Notes: a model not told the origin generated them from the letters alone. A DNA stretch of 64,000 nt from an uncultured Clostridia bacterium (GCA_947644595.1 CANSAE010000002.1:310001-374000), one strand, 5' to 3'; positions 1 to 9,083 are shown, counted from the stretch's first letter. Made by a program: numbers and translations.

Positions 1-846
1 CAGGAATTTGAGGTGCTGGACTGCTCTGGCGGAGAGAAGCTGGAACGGTGGGGGGACTATTTCCTGGTACGCCCGGACCCCCAGGTCATTTGGAGTACGC
101 CCCGGCACAATCCCAAGTGGAAAACCCGGGACGCGTCTTACAGCCGCAGTTCCTCCGGGGGCGGCGCGTGGAACAAAAACCGGCTGCCGGAACGGTGGAC
201 CGTGGGATACAAGGACCTGACCTTCAACATCAAACCCATGAATTTCAAGCACACGGGGCTGTTCCCTGAACAGGCTGCCAACTGGGACTGGGCTATGGAG
301 AAAATACGGTCCGCGGGCCGGCCCGTCAGCGTGCTGAACCTGTTTGCGTACACCGGCGGAGCCACTGTGGCCTGTTTGAAGGCCGGGGCCAGCGTGTGCC
401 ATGTGGATGCGGCGAAGGGCATGGTGGCCTGGGCCAAGGAAAACGCCCAGAGCTCCGGCGTGCTGGACCGGCCCGTGCGCTGGATCGTGGACGACTGCGG
501 GCAGTTTGTGGCCCGGGAGATCCGTCGGGGGCACAAATACGACGCCATCATCATGGACCCGCCCAGCTACGGCCGGGGGCCGGGGGGCGAGGTTTGGAAG
601 TTGGAGGAGAATCTGTGGGGCTTCGTGGAGCTGTGCAGCCAGGTCTTGAGTGATACTCCGCTGTTCGTCATTATCAATTCCTACACTACGGGACTGTCCC
701 CGTCGGTGTTGACCTATGTGTGCGAGAGCATTTTTACGAGAAAATTCGGCGGACGGTCCCACAGCGAGGAATTGGGGCTGCCGGTGAAGGACACGGGGCT
801 GGTGCTGCCCTGCGGCGCGACCTGCAGATGGTCAACGGAACGCTGA
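1..846 (+). CDS. Class I SAM-dependent rRNA methyltransferase-like protein, 5' truncated by window edge
   Basis: The reading frame is open from base 1, so the true start lies outside the window. The visible 281 residues contain a Rossmann SAM-binding motif (LNLFAYTGGATVACLKAGA) and the catalytic-type motif DPPSYGRG, an arrangement typical of the RlmI/RlmK-like cytosine-5/guanine methyltransferases that modify 23S rRNA. The exact substrate cannot be told from the sequence. The PUA-like N-terminus of RlmI may be missing or cut off. The stop codon sits in the loop of a perfect 12-bp hairpin (832-859). The next gene, ecfA1, follows after a copy of the dispersed repeat element. Confidence 0.8.
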   Translation, partial: QEFEVLDCSGGEKLERWGDYFLVRPDPQVIWSTPRHNPKWKTRDASYSRSSSGGGAWNKNRLPERWTVGYKDLTFNIKPMNFKHTGLFPEQAANWDWAMEKIRSAGRPVSVLNLFAYTGGATVACLKAGASVCHVDAAKGMVAWAKENAQSSGVLDRPVRWIVDDCGQFVAREIRRGHKYDAIIMDPPSYGRGPGGEVWKLEENLWGFVELCSQVLSDTPLFVIINSYTTGLSPSVLTYVCESIFTRKFGGRSHSEELGLPVKDTGLVLPCGATCRWSTER

Positions 847-859
847 AGCGTTCCGTTGA
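832..859 (+). other. Perfect hairpin across the stop codon
   Basis: The arms TCAACGGAACGC (832-843) and GCGTTCCGTTGA (848-859) are exact reverse complements with a TGAA loop that holds the stop codon. No T-run follows, so it is not a normal intrinsic terminator. It directly precedes repeat element copy A. Confidence 0.7.
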
Positions 860-990
860 GGGGCTGCGGCCGACTGCGCGCACGCCTTTGGCGCACGCTT
901 GCTGGCCGAGAAGTATTTTTTGCGTGGCGAAGCTACGCAAAAAATGAATTTGATTTTTTTCGCCATTGCGATGGCGAACTCTGCGAGGCT
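860..990 (+). repeat. Dispersed structured repeat, copy A
   Basis: This copy contains, in order, a small hairpin CGCC-TTT-GGCG (883-893), the conserved box CGAGAAGTAT, a 13-bp hairpin (916-928 with 932-944, one G-U pair, GAA loop, T6 and A6 flanks), AAAAAAT-N7-ATTTTTT, an 8-bp hairpin TTCGCCAT-TGCG-ATGGCGAA (959-978), and the terminal box AACTCTGCGAGGC. Matching copies lie at 11700-11861 (minus), 29141-29230 (minus, partial) and 54308-54420 (plus). The terminal GAGG is the only Shine-Dalgarno-like sequence before ecfA1. Confidence 0.75.
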
Positions 991-993
991 TTT

Positions 994-1821
994 ATGATCG
1001 AAGTACAACATTTGACATATCAATATCCCGGGGCGGACGGTCCGGCCGTTGATGATTTGTCTTTGACCATCGGAAATGGGCAATTTGTGGCAATTCTGGG
1101 GCATAACGGGTCCGGAAAGTCCACGCTGGCCAAGCATTTCAACGGGATTTTGCGTCCCACCTCCGGCAAGGTGCTGGTGAACGGTCTGGATACGTCCGAC
1201 CCCGCCAACGCGCTGGATATCCGGCGGGCGGTGGGCATGGTGTTCCAGAATCCGGACAATCAGCTGGTGGCCAATATCGTGGAGGATGATGTGGCCTTTG
1301 CCCCGGAAAATCTCGGCGTACCCAGCGGGGAAATCCGCCGCCGGGTGGATGAGGCGCTGCGGCTGGTGGGCATGTACGACTACCGGATGCACGCGCCCCA
1401 TCTGCTCTCTGGCGGGCAGAAGCAGCGGGTGGCCATTGCCGGGGTCATCGCCATGCAGCCGGGGTGCATCGTGCTGGATGAGCCCACCGCCATGTTGGAT
1501 CCGTTGGGCCGGCGGGAGGTCATTGACACGGTGACCCGTCTGTGCCGGGAACAGGGCATCACGGTGGTGCATATCACCCACCATATGGACGAGTGCATCG
1601 GCGCGGACCGGCTCATCGTCATGTCGGAGGGCCATATTGTGGCTGACGGGGCGCCGGCGGAGGTGTTTTCCCGGGTAGAGCAACTCAAGGCCGAGGGCCT
1701 GGCGGTGCCGGCCACCACGGAGCTGCTGTATCAACTGCGGCAGGCGGGTATGGACGTGCCCCTGGACGCGCTGAGCGTGGAGAACTGTGCAAAGACCATC
1801 GCGGACGCATTACGAGGATAA
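994..1821 (+). CDS. ecfA1: Energy-coupling factor transporter ATPase EcfA1
   Basis: ATP-binding subunit of a shared ECF vitamin/metal uptake module. It hydrolyses ATP at the cytoplasmic face together with EcfA2 and the EcfT membrane protein. Walker A is GHNGSGKST (36-44), the Q-loop Gln is 85, the signature is LSGGQ (138-142), and Walker B leads into DEP (162-164). The 275-residue length is normal. The ATG at 994 is chosen because it begins the conserved MIEVQHLTYQYP; the open frame upstream is only translated repeat element. It is followed 13 bp later by ecfA2. No substrate-binding S subunit is encoded nearby, as expected for a group II system in which S genes are scattered. Confidence 0.95.
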   Translation: MIEVQHLTYQYPGADGPAVDDLSLTIGNGQFVAILGHNGSGKSTLAKHFNGILRPTSGKVLVNGLDTSDPANALDIRRAVGMVFQNPDNQLVANIVEDDVAFAPENLGVPSGEIRRRVDEALRLVGMYDYRMHAPHLLSGGQKQRVAIAGVIAMQPGCIVLDEPTAMLDPLGRREVIDTVTRLCREQGITVVHITHHMDECIGADRLIVMSEGHIVADGAPAEVFSRVEQLKAEGLAVPATTELLYQLRQAGMDVPLDALSVENCAKTIADALRG

Positions 1822-1834
1822 AGGAACGAGCACT

Positions 1835-2701
1835 ATGCCGATTTTACGAATCCATGGGCTGACCCATCAGTACAGCGTGGGGACACCCTTTCAGAATACG
1901 GCCATTGAGGGCATCGATTTTTCTATCGAGCCCGGACAGTTCGTGGGGCTCATCGGGCACACGGGATCGGGGAAGTCTACCCTCATTCAGCATCTGAACG
2001 GGCTTTTGCGGCCCACAGCGGGGACCGTGTATTACGAGGGGGAGGATATTTTTGCCTCCAAGGCAGCCACTCGGGATGTAAAGTTCAGAGTGGGACTGGT
2101 GTTCCAGTACCCGGAGTACCAGTTGTTCGAAGAGACGGTGTATCAGGATATCGCCTTCGGACCGAAAAACCAGAAGCTGTCCGCCGAGGCGGTGGATGCC
2201 CGGGTGCGGGACGCGGCCCGGTTCGTGGGCGTGGAGGAAAACTGGTTTGAAAAATCCCCTCTGGACCTGTCCGGCGGGCAGAAGCGCCGGGTGGCCATCG
2301 CGGGGGTCATCGCCATGCGGCCGGGGGTGCTGGTGCTGGACGAGCCCACCGCCGGGTTGGACCCGGAGGCAAGGGAGAGCTTGTTTGCCAACATTGAGGC
2401 GTATCGGAAGGAGACCGGATCTACCGTGGTGCTGGTCACACACAGCATGGACGATATTGCCCGCATCGCGGACCGGCTTATCGTCATGAATGCCGGGCAT
2501 ATCGTTATGGACGGCACGCCGGAGGAGGTCTTTTCCCGGGCTGCGGAATTGGAGGCCATCGGCCTGACTGTCCCGGAGCCCACGAAAATCGCCATGGAAT
2601 TGAAGCGCCTGGGCGTGCCCATCACCGATGCCATCTATACCACCGGGTATCTGCGGAAGGCAATTTTGAAGCTGGCGGAGGGAGGTGCGGCGGTATGCTG
2701 A
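1835..2701 (+). CDS. ecfA2: Energy-coupling factor transporter ATPase EcfA2
   Basis: Second ATPase of the ECF module, pairing asymmetrically with EcfA1. It has Walker A GHTGSGKST (41-49), Q91 in the Q-loop, signature LSGGQ (145-149), LDEPTAGLD (168-176) and a switch histidine in VLVTHSMDD. The protein has 288 residues, normal for the family. The ATG at 1835 begins the conserved MPILRIHGLTHQYS, with a weak AAGGAACGAG upstream. The stop overlaps the start of ecfT (2695), so translation is probably coupled. Confidence 0.95.
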   Translation: MPILRIHGLTHQYSVGTPFQNTAIEGIDFSIEPGQFVGLIGHTGSGKSTLIQHLNGLLRPTAGTVYYEGEDIFASKAATRDVKFRVGLVFQYPEYQLFEETVYQDIAFGPKNQKLSAEAVDARVRDAARFVGVEENWFEKSPLDLSGGQKRRVAIAGVIAMRPGVLVLDEPTAGLDPEARESLFANIEAYRKETGSTVVLVTHSMDDIARIADRLIVMNAGHIVMDGTPEEVFSRAAELEAIGLTVPEPTKIAMELKRLGVPITDAIYTTGYLRKAILKLAEGGAAVC

Positions 2702-3498
2702 AAGACATTACCCTCGGCCAGTATTTCCCCGGGGATTCCGTGGTGCACCGGCTGGACCCCCGGACCAAGTTGATTTGGGTCATTTTGTATATCGTAGCGC
2801 TGTTCCAGGCCACGGGGCCGGTGTCCTACGGGGTGATGGTCCTGGCCACGGCCGGCATCGTGGGGCTGTCCCATGTGCCGCCGAAGGCGCTGGTGAAGGG
2901 CCTGAAGCCCGTTATCATCATCATTGCCCTGACTGCGGTGCTGAACCTGTTTTATACCGACGGCACCCCTTTGGTGCAGGTGTGGAAGCTGACCGTCACT
3001 TACGAGGGCGTGGCCCGGTCCTGCTTTGTGGTCATCCGCATCGTGATGCTCATCTGTGGGACCTTCCTGCTGACCTACACCACTGCCCCCGTGGCCCTGA
3101 CCGATGGGCTGGAACTGCTGCTGGGGCCGCTGAAAAAACTGAAAGTCCCGGTGCATGAGATGTCCATGATGATGTCCATGGCTTTGCGGTTCATCCCCAC
3201 GCTCATTGAGGAGACGGACAAAATCATGTCCGCCCAGAAGGCAAGGGGCGCGGATTTTGAGAGCGGGAACCTCATCCAGCGGGCTAAGGCCCTGCTGCCG
3301 ATTTTGGTGCCGCTGTTCGTGTCGGCCTTCCGCCGGGCGGATGAGCTGGCCATCGCCATGGAAAGCCGGTGCTACCACGGCGGCGAGGGGCGGACGCGGA
3401 TGAAGCAGCTGCAGTTTGCCGGGCTGGATTACGGTGCCCTGGCGGCGGGCGTTTTGCTGGCGGCCGGGATGATCGCGCTGCGGGTGTTTGGCCTATGA
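2695..3498 (+). CDS. ecfT: Energy-coupling factor transporter transmembrane protein EcfT
   Basis: Membrane scaffold of the ECF complex that links the ATPases to exchangeable S subunits. The 267 residues open with the family motif DSVVHRLDPRTKL, contain about five hydrophobic helices, and carry the two cytoplasmic coupling motifs: ARG in SAQKARGADF and a variant SRC in AMESRCYHGGEGRT. The second normally reads ARG, so the Arg is kept and the Gly replaced. It overlaps ecfA2 upstream and shares ATGA with truA downstream, making ecfA1-ecfA2-ecfT-truA one operon. Confidence 0.94.
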   Translation: MLKDITLGQYFPGDSVVHRLDPRTKLIWVILYIVALFQATGPVSYGVMVLATAGIVGLSHVPPKALVKGLKPVIIIIALTAVLNLFYTDGTPLVQVWKLTVTYEGVARSCFVVIRIVMLICGTFLLTYTTAPVALTDGLELLLGPLKKLKVPVHEMSMMMSMALRFIPTLIEETDKIMSAQKARGADFESGNLIQRAKALLPILVPLFVSAFRRADELAIAMESRCYHGGEGRTRMKQLQFAGLDYGALAAGVLLAAGMIALRVFGL

Positions 3499-4259
3499 GA
3501 AACATCGCGCTGCGTTTGATGTACGACGGCACGGCGTACCACGGCTGGCAGGTGCAGAAAACGGAAGTTACCGTGGCGGAAACGCTGGAGACTGCGCTAT
3601 CCAAAATCTGCTGCGGGACGGTGAAGGTTGTGGGCTGCGGGCGGACGGACGCGGGCGTCCACGCCAACCGGTACTGCGCCAACTTCCGCACGGATGCGTC
3701 CGTCCCCGTGGACCGCATCCCTTTGGCGGTGAATACCAGGCTCCCGGCGGATATCGCCGTGGTGGATGCCTGCGAGGCACCCTGGGAATTCAACGCCATT
3801 CAGAGCTGTATTCAAAAGGAGTATATTTACAAAATCAAAAACGCCCGCATCCGGGACCCGTTTTTGCAAAACCGGGTGTGCTTTTACCCCTCGCCTCTGG
3901 ATTTTGACCGCATGAAGCGCGCGGCTAATGCCTTCGTGGGGACCCACGATTTTAAGGCGGTGCGTTCTGTGGGGACCGAGACGAAAACCACCGTGCGGAC
4001 GGTGCACTGGTGCGAGGTGGAGAAAGAGGGCGATCTTTATACCCTGCGGGTGTGCGCCGACGGGTTTTTGTACAACATGGTGCGGGCCATCGTGGGCACC
4101 TGCGTGTACGCGTCCCACGGGAAGCTGGAGCCGGAGGATATCCCGGGCCTGTTGGAACAGGGCGACCGACGCCTGACCGGGCCTACCATGCCCCCCCAGG
4201 GCTTGTACCTCAATCGTTTGTGGTATGAGGGAGAAGTGGGGGAAATGATGGAAAAGTAG
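3495..4259 (+). CDS. truA: tRNA pseudouridine(38-40) synthase TruA
   Basis: Converts uridines 38-40 of the tRNA anticodon arm to pseudouridine. The catalytic aspartate is D52 in GCGRTDAGVHA, and the C-terminal FLYNMVRAIVGT motif is present. The 254 residues match the family. The start ATG at 3495 overlaps the ecfT stop (ATGA) and begins the conserved MRNIALRLMYDGTAYHGWQ. In many Firmicutes rplM and rpsI follow truA; here they do not, and a palindromic repeat (4283-4307) follows instead. Confidence 0.96.
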   Translation: MRNIALRLMYDGTAYHGWQVQKTEVTVAETLETALSKICCGTVKVVGCGRTDAGVHANRYCANFRTDASVPVDRIPLAVNTRLPADIAVVDACEAPWEFNAIQSCIQKEYIYKIKNARIRDPFLQNRVCFYPSPLDFDRMKRAANAFVGTHDFKAVRSVGTETKTTVRTVHWCEVEKEGDLYTLRVCADGFLYNMVRAIVGTCVYASHGKLEPEDIPGLLEQGDRRLTGPTMPPQGLYLNRLWYEGEVGEMMEK

Positions 4260-4282
4260 TTTCCAAATCAAAGCCCAGCGCA

Positions 4283-4307
4283 GAGGGTTTGGAACCCGCC
4301 CCTGCGG
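4283..4307 (+). repeat. Short palindromic repeat, second family (copy 1)
   Basis: The core GAGGGTTTGGAACCCGCC followed by CCTGCGG matches the repeats at 11664-11690, 30936-30967 and 30977-31008. The palindromic core is GGGTTTGGAACCC. It lies just after truA and before the promoter region of the next operon. Confidence 0.6.
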
Positions 4308-4363
4308 AATTGAAATTTACCCCGGTGAGACGTTTCCGCAGAAATGTGTGCGGACTGCTTTAT

Positions 4364-4393
4364 TTGTTCATATTTTTATGGTATAAGTATAAA
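4364..4393 (+). promoter_or_regulatory. Possible sigma-A promoter of the DUF5711-clp operon
   Basis: TTGTTC (4364-4369), an 18-bp spacer and TATAAA (4388-4393) stand ahead of the gene at 4410. The leader would be very short, so this is a weak assignment. Confidence 0.35.
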
Positions 4394-4409
4394 TTGCAAG
4401 AGGTGTGCC

Positions 4410-5522
4410 ATGGCGCGGGAGCGAAAAGGAAAACGAAATAGGCGCGGTTTGGGTCTGATCCTGGGTCTGGTGGTGCTCCTTGGGAGCATCGGCGGACTGA
4501 TGGTGTACCGCTCCGGTATTCTGAGTACTGCGCACGGTGCGGGGGAAATCATTTCCAAAACCGAGCCGTATACCTATGAGACCGGTACACAGCAGGTGTT
4601 CGCGGCCCTAAAGGGCGGTGTGGCGGTGGTGAATACTACGGGACTGCAGGTGCTGGATAAAAGCGGTGTGATGGTGTGCAGGAGCATTGTATCTATGACC
4701 ACCCCGGCGGTGGCTTCCGGCGGGAAGCGGGCTGTGGCCTACGATGTGGGCGGCACGGTGCTGCGGGTGGGGGACACCAAGGGCAACGTTACGCTGCTGG
4801 ACCAGGATGAAAAAATCATCTCCGTGTCTGTCAATGAGGCCGGGTACTTGGCGGTGGTCACGGAGGAGACGGGCTATAAAGGCCGGGTGACGGTATATAA
4901 CGGCGATTTGGAGCCGGTGTACCGCTGGCATTCCGGGAGCAATTATGTGCTGAGCGCCTGCGTCAGCCCGGATTGCAGGACCATGGTGGCGCTGACGCTG
5001 GAGGAGACCGGCAGCGGGGCCCATGTGTTTTCCTTGGCCGGGGAAGAGGAATATGCCGGCTATTCCGCGCCGGGGACGCTGCTGTTCGACTGCGGGTTTC
5101 TGGGCAATGACCGGCTGTGTGCCGTGCATGACGGGGGATTGGTGTTTTTTTCTACGTCTGGGGCGGACGGCGGGAGCTGGTCCTTCGGCGGGCAGTACCT
5201 GACGGGGTACAGCTTTGATGGGGACGGCTTTGCGACGGTACTGCTGAGCCAGTATCAGACCGGCAGCGCCGGAACGGCGGCCACCGTTGGCTATGGCGGA
5301 AATGTGACGGGTCAGCTCAGTATGCAGGAGGCGGCCCAGGGTGTGTCCGTGCGGGACAAGCAGGTGATGATCCAGTATGGAGAGTCTTTGGCGCTGTATT
5401 CCCAGTCCCTGGAGGAGACCGACCGGGTGATGGGCGGTCAGGGCGCAAAGGGCGCTGTGCTGACGGATAAAAATAAGGGATATTTGCTGTACTCCGGCTA
5501 TTGTGAGCCGGTAACATTCTAA
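4410..5522 (+). CDS. DUF5711-family membrane-anchored protein
   Basis: A basic N-terminus (ARERKGKRNRRG) is followed by one membrane helix (about residues 13-33) and a roughly 330-residue outside region rich in beta-strands, with repeated short V-x-V and G-x-L units that suggest a beta-propeller-like fold. The function is not known. The ATG at 4410 is preferred over an upstream in-frame start at 4344 because of the AGAGG ahead of it and because it begins the basic-then-hydrophobic anchor. It is followed 22 bp later by a CvpA-family gene, a pairing I recall in other Clostridia. Confidence 0.75.
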   Translation: MARERKGKRNRRGLGLILGLVVLLGSIGGLMVYRSGILSTAHGAGEIISKTEPYTYETGTQQVFAALKGGVAVVNTTGLQVLDKSGVMVCRSIVSMTTPAVASGGKRAVAYDVGGTVLRVGDTKGNVTLLDQDEKIISVSVNEAGYLAVVTEETGYKGRVTVYNGDLEPVYRWHSGSNYVLSACVSPDCRTMVALTLEETGSGAHVFSLAGEEEYAGYSAPGTLLFDCGFLGNDRLCAVHDGGLVFFSTSGADGGSWSFGGQYLTGYSFDGDGFATVLLSQYQTGSAGTAATVGYGGNVTGQLSMQEAAQGVSVRDKQVMIQYGESLALYSQSLEETDRVMGGQGAKGAVLTDKNKGYLLYSGYCEPVTF

Positions 5523-5544
5523 AGAGAAACTGAGGGATTCGGAT

Positions 5545-6282
5545 ATGAGATGGGCAATCGACCTGGCTTTGCTGGCGATTTTGCTGCTTTGCGGCTGGAA
5601 CGGATATCGAAAAGGGTTCATCATGGGAATCGGCGGACTGCTGAGTGTCGCGGTATCTCTGTATGCGGCGTGCCTGATCTCCGGCACCTTTTCCTATGAG
5701 GTGGTGCCGGTGGTGCGGCCGTTCGCTTCCGGTTTTGTGGAGCGGGTGATCTCCGGCGATGTGACGGAGCAGCTGGGGCTGATCTATCAGGAGGAGACCC
5801 CCGTGACGGAGCGGTACTCCATCAATGACGCGCTGTCCCAGGATCCGGAGGCGGCGGGGCGGTTTGCCGCGCTGACCTATAAGAGCATGGGGATTTACGA
5901 TTCCACCGCGGAGGACATGGCCCAGGAGGCCGTGGATTATGCGGCGCTCCATGCGGTGGGCACTAAGGCCGCGATGGTGGAGGTGCTGTGCAGCCGGGCA
6001 GTGTATGTCGTGGGAGTCATTTTGTGCTTTTTCATTATTTTGATCGCCCTGACGGCCATTGGGAACATTCCCAACCTCTCCTTCCGTCTGCCCAATATGG
6101 AGGAAGTGGATGAGATCGGCGGTACCGTTCTGGGGATATTAAAAGGGATGCTGTTTTGTATGCTCCTGGCATGGGCGCTGAAATTCGCGGGATTGGTCAT
6201 CGGGCAGGAAACCATGGAGTCTACTCTTCTGGGTAAATTCTTTATTAAAATTGGCTTTATTTCCCTGTTCATCGGGATATAA
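5545..6282 (+). CDS. CvpA-family membrane protein
   Basis: This 245-residue protein has hydrophobic segments at both ends. The first (IDLALLAILLLCGWNGYRKGF) carries the CvpA hallmark of an early helix followed by G-x-x-x-G/RKGF, and others lie near residues 30-45, 150-175 and 200-220. CvpA proteins are linked to colicin V export or to envelope processes, but the biochemical role is open. The middle section (55-145) is an unusually long soluble insert. It sits 22 bp after the DUF5711 gene and 41 bp before the ClpE-like gene. Confidence 0.75.
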   Translation: MRWAIDLALLAILLLCGWNGYRKGFIMGIGGLLSVAVSLYAACLISGTFSYEVVPVVRPFASGFVERVISGDVTEQLGLIYQEETPVTERYSINDALSQDPEAAGRFAALTYKSMGIYDSTAEDMAQEAVDYAALHAVGTKAAMVEVLCSRAVYVVGVILCFFIILIALTAIGNIPNLSFRLPNMEEVDEIGGTVLGILKGMLFCMLLAWALKFAGLVIGQETMESTLLGKFFIKIGFISLFIGI

Positions 6283-6323
6283 ATAGAAGGATACTTTATT
6301 TCACATAAAGCAGGTGATTTGTT

Positions 6324-8654
6324 ATGCAGCCACAACTGTGCTCCCGCTGCAAAAAGAATGCGGCGGTGGTATTCATTACCAAAATCGAAGGCTCTGAAAC
6401 GAAAAATGAGGGGCTTTGTCTCAAATGCGCCCATGAACTGCACATCAAGCCCGTGGAGGACCTGATGCAGAAAATGGGCATCACCGATGATGAGCTGGAA
6501 GCCATCACCGATGAGATGGCCGACACACTGAGCAATCTGGAAAGTCTGTCGGACCTGATGGGCCCGTCCGCAGGAGACAGAGAGGATGAGGACGACGAGG
6601 AGCGGGAGGACGGAAAAACCACGACCTTCCCGTTTATGAGCCGTTTGTTCGGCGCGGCGGAGCCCGACAGTGAGCCGCCCGCAGCGCCGGAGCGTCCGGA
6701 AAAGGCCGGGGAGAAGCCCTCGGACCGGCGCAAGGACAAAAAGAAGGGCAAATTTTTGGACGGGTACTGCATCAATCTGACCCAGCGGGCCCGGGACGGC
6801 AAGATCGACAATATGATCGGCCGGCAGGAGGAACTGGAACGGGTAATCCAGATCCTGAACCGCCGGCAGAAGAATAACCCCTGTCTCATCGGCGAGCCCG
6901 GTGTGGGCAAGACGGCCATTGCCGAGGGGCTGGCTATGGCCATCGCCAAGGGGCAGGTGCCCTATAAGCTCCGGGAAAAGCAGGTGTATCTGGTGGATAT
7001 GACCGCCCTGGTGGCGGGGACCCAGTTCCGCGGCCAGTTCGAGCAGCGGATGAAGGGACTCATCGATGAGGTGAAAAAGGCCGGGAACGTGATTTTGGTC
7101 ATTGACGAGATCCATAACATCGTGGGCGCCGGCGATGCTGAAGGCAGTATGAACGCCGCTAATATCCTCAAGCCCGCTTTGAGCCGGGGGGAGATCCAGG
7201 TCATCGGTGCCACGACCTTTAAGGAATACCGCAAGTTTATCGAAAAGGACACCGCTTTGGAGCGGCGGTTCCAGCCCGTGACTGTGGCAGAGCCGTCCAT
7301 TGACGACAGCGTGGAGATCCTGCTGGGCATCAAGGAGTATTACGAGGAGTTCCACCAGGTGGAGATTTCCGACGAGATGTGTACGCTGGCAGTGAAGCTG
7401 TCCGAGCGGTACATTACGGACCGGTTTTTGCCGGATAAGGCCATTGACCTCATTGACGAGGCTTGCTCCGATGTGAATTTGAAGGATATGGATCTGACCC
7501 GGCGGCTCCAGGTGGAAAAGGAGCTGGCGGATTACAATAAAGAGCAGGAGTTGCTGCTGGCAGATACGGAAAACGAGCACTACGAGCGTATGGCGGAGAT
7601 TCGCAGCAAGACCATGCAATTGAACGATGAACTGACGGCGCTCAAGGCCAAAGGCCTGCCCAAGCTGACCCAGGACAATCTGGCCCGGGTCATCGAACTG
7701 TGGACGAAAATTCCCGCTGCCAGCATCAAGGAGGACGAATTTGCCCGTCTGGCAGGGCTCAATGACCGGCTGAAGGCCCACATCATCGGGCAGGACGAAG
7801 CGGTGGATACGGTCTGCGCCGCCATCAAGCGCAGCCGCGTGGGACTGCAGGCCAAGCGCAAGCCCGTGTCGTTCATTTTCGTGGGCGGCTCCGGCGTAGG
7901 CAAGACGGAGCTGGTCAAGCAGCTGGCCCTGGATATGTTCGATTCTCCGGAATCCCTCATCCGGCTGGATATGTCGGAATTCATGGAAAAATTCGCCGTG
8001 TCCCGCATCGTGGGCTCGCCCCCGGGCTATGTGGGCTATGACGAGGCCGGCCAGCTCACGGAGAAGATCCGCCGCCGGCCCTATTCCGTGGTGCTGTTTG
8101 ACGAGATCGAAAAGGCCCACCCGGACGTGCTGAACATCCTTTTGCAGATTCTGGATGATGGCCGCATCACCGATGCCCAGGGGCGGACGGTGAACTTTGA
8201 AAACACGGTCATCATCATGACCACCAACGCCGGGAGCAACACCAAGAGCGGGTCTCTGGGCTTCGGCGCGTCTTTGACGGACATGAGCCGTGAAAAGGCC
8301 ATGAAGGCGCTGAACGACTTCCTGCGCCCGGAGTTTATCAACCGCGTAGACGAAATTGTGCATTTCAATGCCCTGACCGAGGAAAACATGGCGGAGATTG
8401 CCAAGCTCATGCTCAAGGAGACCGAGGCGGCTATGGCGGAAAAGAATATCGTCTTCCATTACACCGAGGCCGTGCCCGCGTACCTGGTGAAGAAGGGATA
8501 CAGCGTGACCTACGGCGCCCGGAACCTGCGGCGGCTCATCCAGAAGGAAATTGAAGACGAAGTGGCCCAGGCCATCATCGACCGGCGGGCCGACGGCGTA
8601 AAAGACGTGACTGTGGATGTGAAAAATGAGAAAATCACGGTGACGTGCAAATGA
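6324..8654 (+). CDS. clpE: ATP-dependent Clp protease ATP-binding subunit, ClpE-like
   Basis: Hexameric AAA+ unfoldase that feeds substrates to ClpP. The N-terminus is a zinc finger C6-x2-C9-x22-C32-x2-C35, the spacing of ClpE, in place of the double Clp_N repeat of ClpC. An acidic disordered linker follows (about 85-140), then AAA-1 with Walker A GEPGVGKT (about 190-197), a middle coiled coil with a UVR-like stretch (about 390-450), AAA-2 with Walker A GGSGVGKT (about 520-527) and a ClpB D2-small domain. The 776 residues fit. No CtsR operator was seen upstream. Its stop overlaps the next start (ATGA). The gene symbol is inferred from the domain order. Confidence 0.88.
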   Translation: MQPQLCSRCKKNAAVVFITKIEGSETKNEGLCLKCAHELHIKPVEDLMQKMGITDDELEAITDEMADTLSNLESLSDLMGPSAGDREDEDDEEREDGKTTTFPFMSRLFGAAEPDSEPPAAPERPEKAGEKPSDRRKDKKKGKFLDGYCINLTQRARDGKIDNMIGRQEELERVIQILNRRQKNNPCLIGEPGVGKTAIAEGLAMAIAKGQVPYKLREKQVYLVDMTALVAGTQFRGQFEQRMKGLIDEVKKAGNVILVIDEIHNIVGAGDAEGSMNAANILKPALSRGEIQVIGATTFKEYRKFIEKDTALERRFQPVTVAEPSIDDSVEILLGIKEYYEEFHQVEISDEMCTLAVKLSERYITDRFLPDKAIDLIDEACSDVNLKDMDLTRRLQVEKELADYNKEQELLLADTENEHYERMAEIRSKTMQLNDELTALKAKGLPKLTQDNLARVIELWTKIPAASIKEDEFARLAGLNDRLKAHIIGQDEAVDTVCAAIKRSRVGLQAKRKPVSFIFVGGSGVGKTELVKQLALDMFDSPESLIRLDMSEFMEKFAVSRIVGSPPGYVGYDEAGQLTEKIRRRPYSVVLFDEIEKAHPDVLNILLQILDDGRITDAQGRTVNFENTVIIMTTNAGSNTKSGSLGFGASLTDMSREKAMKALNDFLRPEFINRVDEIVHFNALTEENMAEIAKLMLKETEAAMAEKNIVFHYTEAVPAYLVKKGYSVTYGARNLRRLIQKEIEDEVAQAIIDRRADGVKDVTVDVKNEKITVTCK

Positions 8655-9067
8655 AAAAAGCGGTCATCATTGGATTGCTTGTGGTGTTTGCCCTGTGGGC
8701 GGTGTATTTCATCGGCATCGGGTTTACCACGGCCGGCGACGCCTGGGTGTCCGCAGTTGTGCTGGAGGACGGAAAGACACTGACGCTGTCCGCCGGGGTG
8801 GCGAGCTCCGCGGGCTTCATCCGGGACACGAAAGTGGAACTGGACGGGGATACCATGTACCTGTCCTTTTACCACGGTTTCGGTGGCATCAACGGTCGCA
8901 TTGGCGTGAAAAATCCCATCACGGTGGAGTTGCCGGAAAACTGCACGACGGTGTATGCCAAGGGCATTTACGGCGCTGACGGGCCCGTGTGCATCGCGCA
9001 AAAAGGCGCTGACGGCCAATGGCAGGATTTGATCACCGGCATCAAGGTCGGAGAGCTTGTTTATTAA
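8651..9067 (+). CDS. Small secreted or membrane-anchored protein, unknown
   Basis: Product of 138 residues. An N-terminal hydrophobic helix (MKKAVIIGLLVVFALWAVYF) acts as signal or anchor and is followed by a compact beta-rich outside domain ending in GELVY. I do not recognise the family. The ATG at 8651 overlaps the clp stop codon (ATGA), so translation is coupled; an in-frame GTG at 8645 is less likely. The next gene follows after 16 bp. Confidence 0.65.
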   Translation: MKKAVIIGLLVVFALWAVYFIGIGFTTAGDAWVSAVVLEDGKTLTLSAGVASSAGFIRDTKVELDGDTMYLSFYHGFGGINGRIGVKNPITVELPENCTTVYAKGIYGADGPVCIAQKGADGQWQDLITGIKVGELVY

Positions 9068-9083
9068 TTGAGCAGGTGATATT

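Noticed and set aside
5937..8459. Minus-strand frame of about 840 codons across the Clp ATPase gene
   Set aside because: A shadow of clpE: no family motif in the antisense translation, while the sense strand has complete AAA+ motifs.
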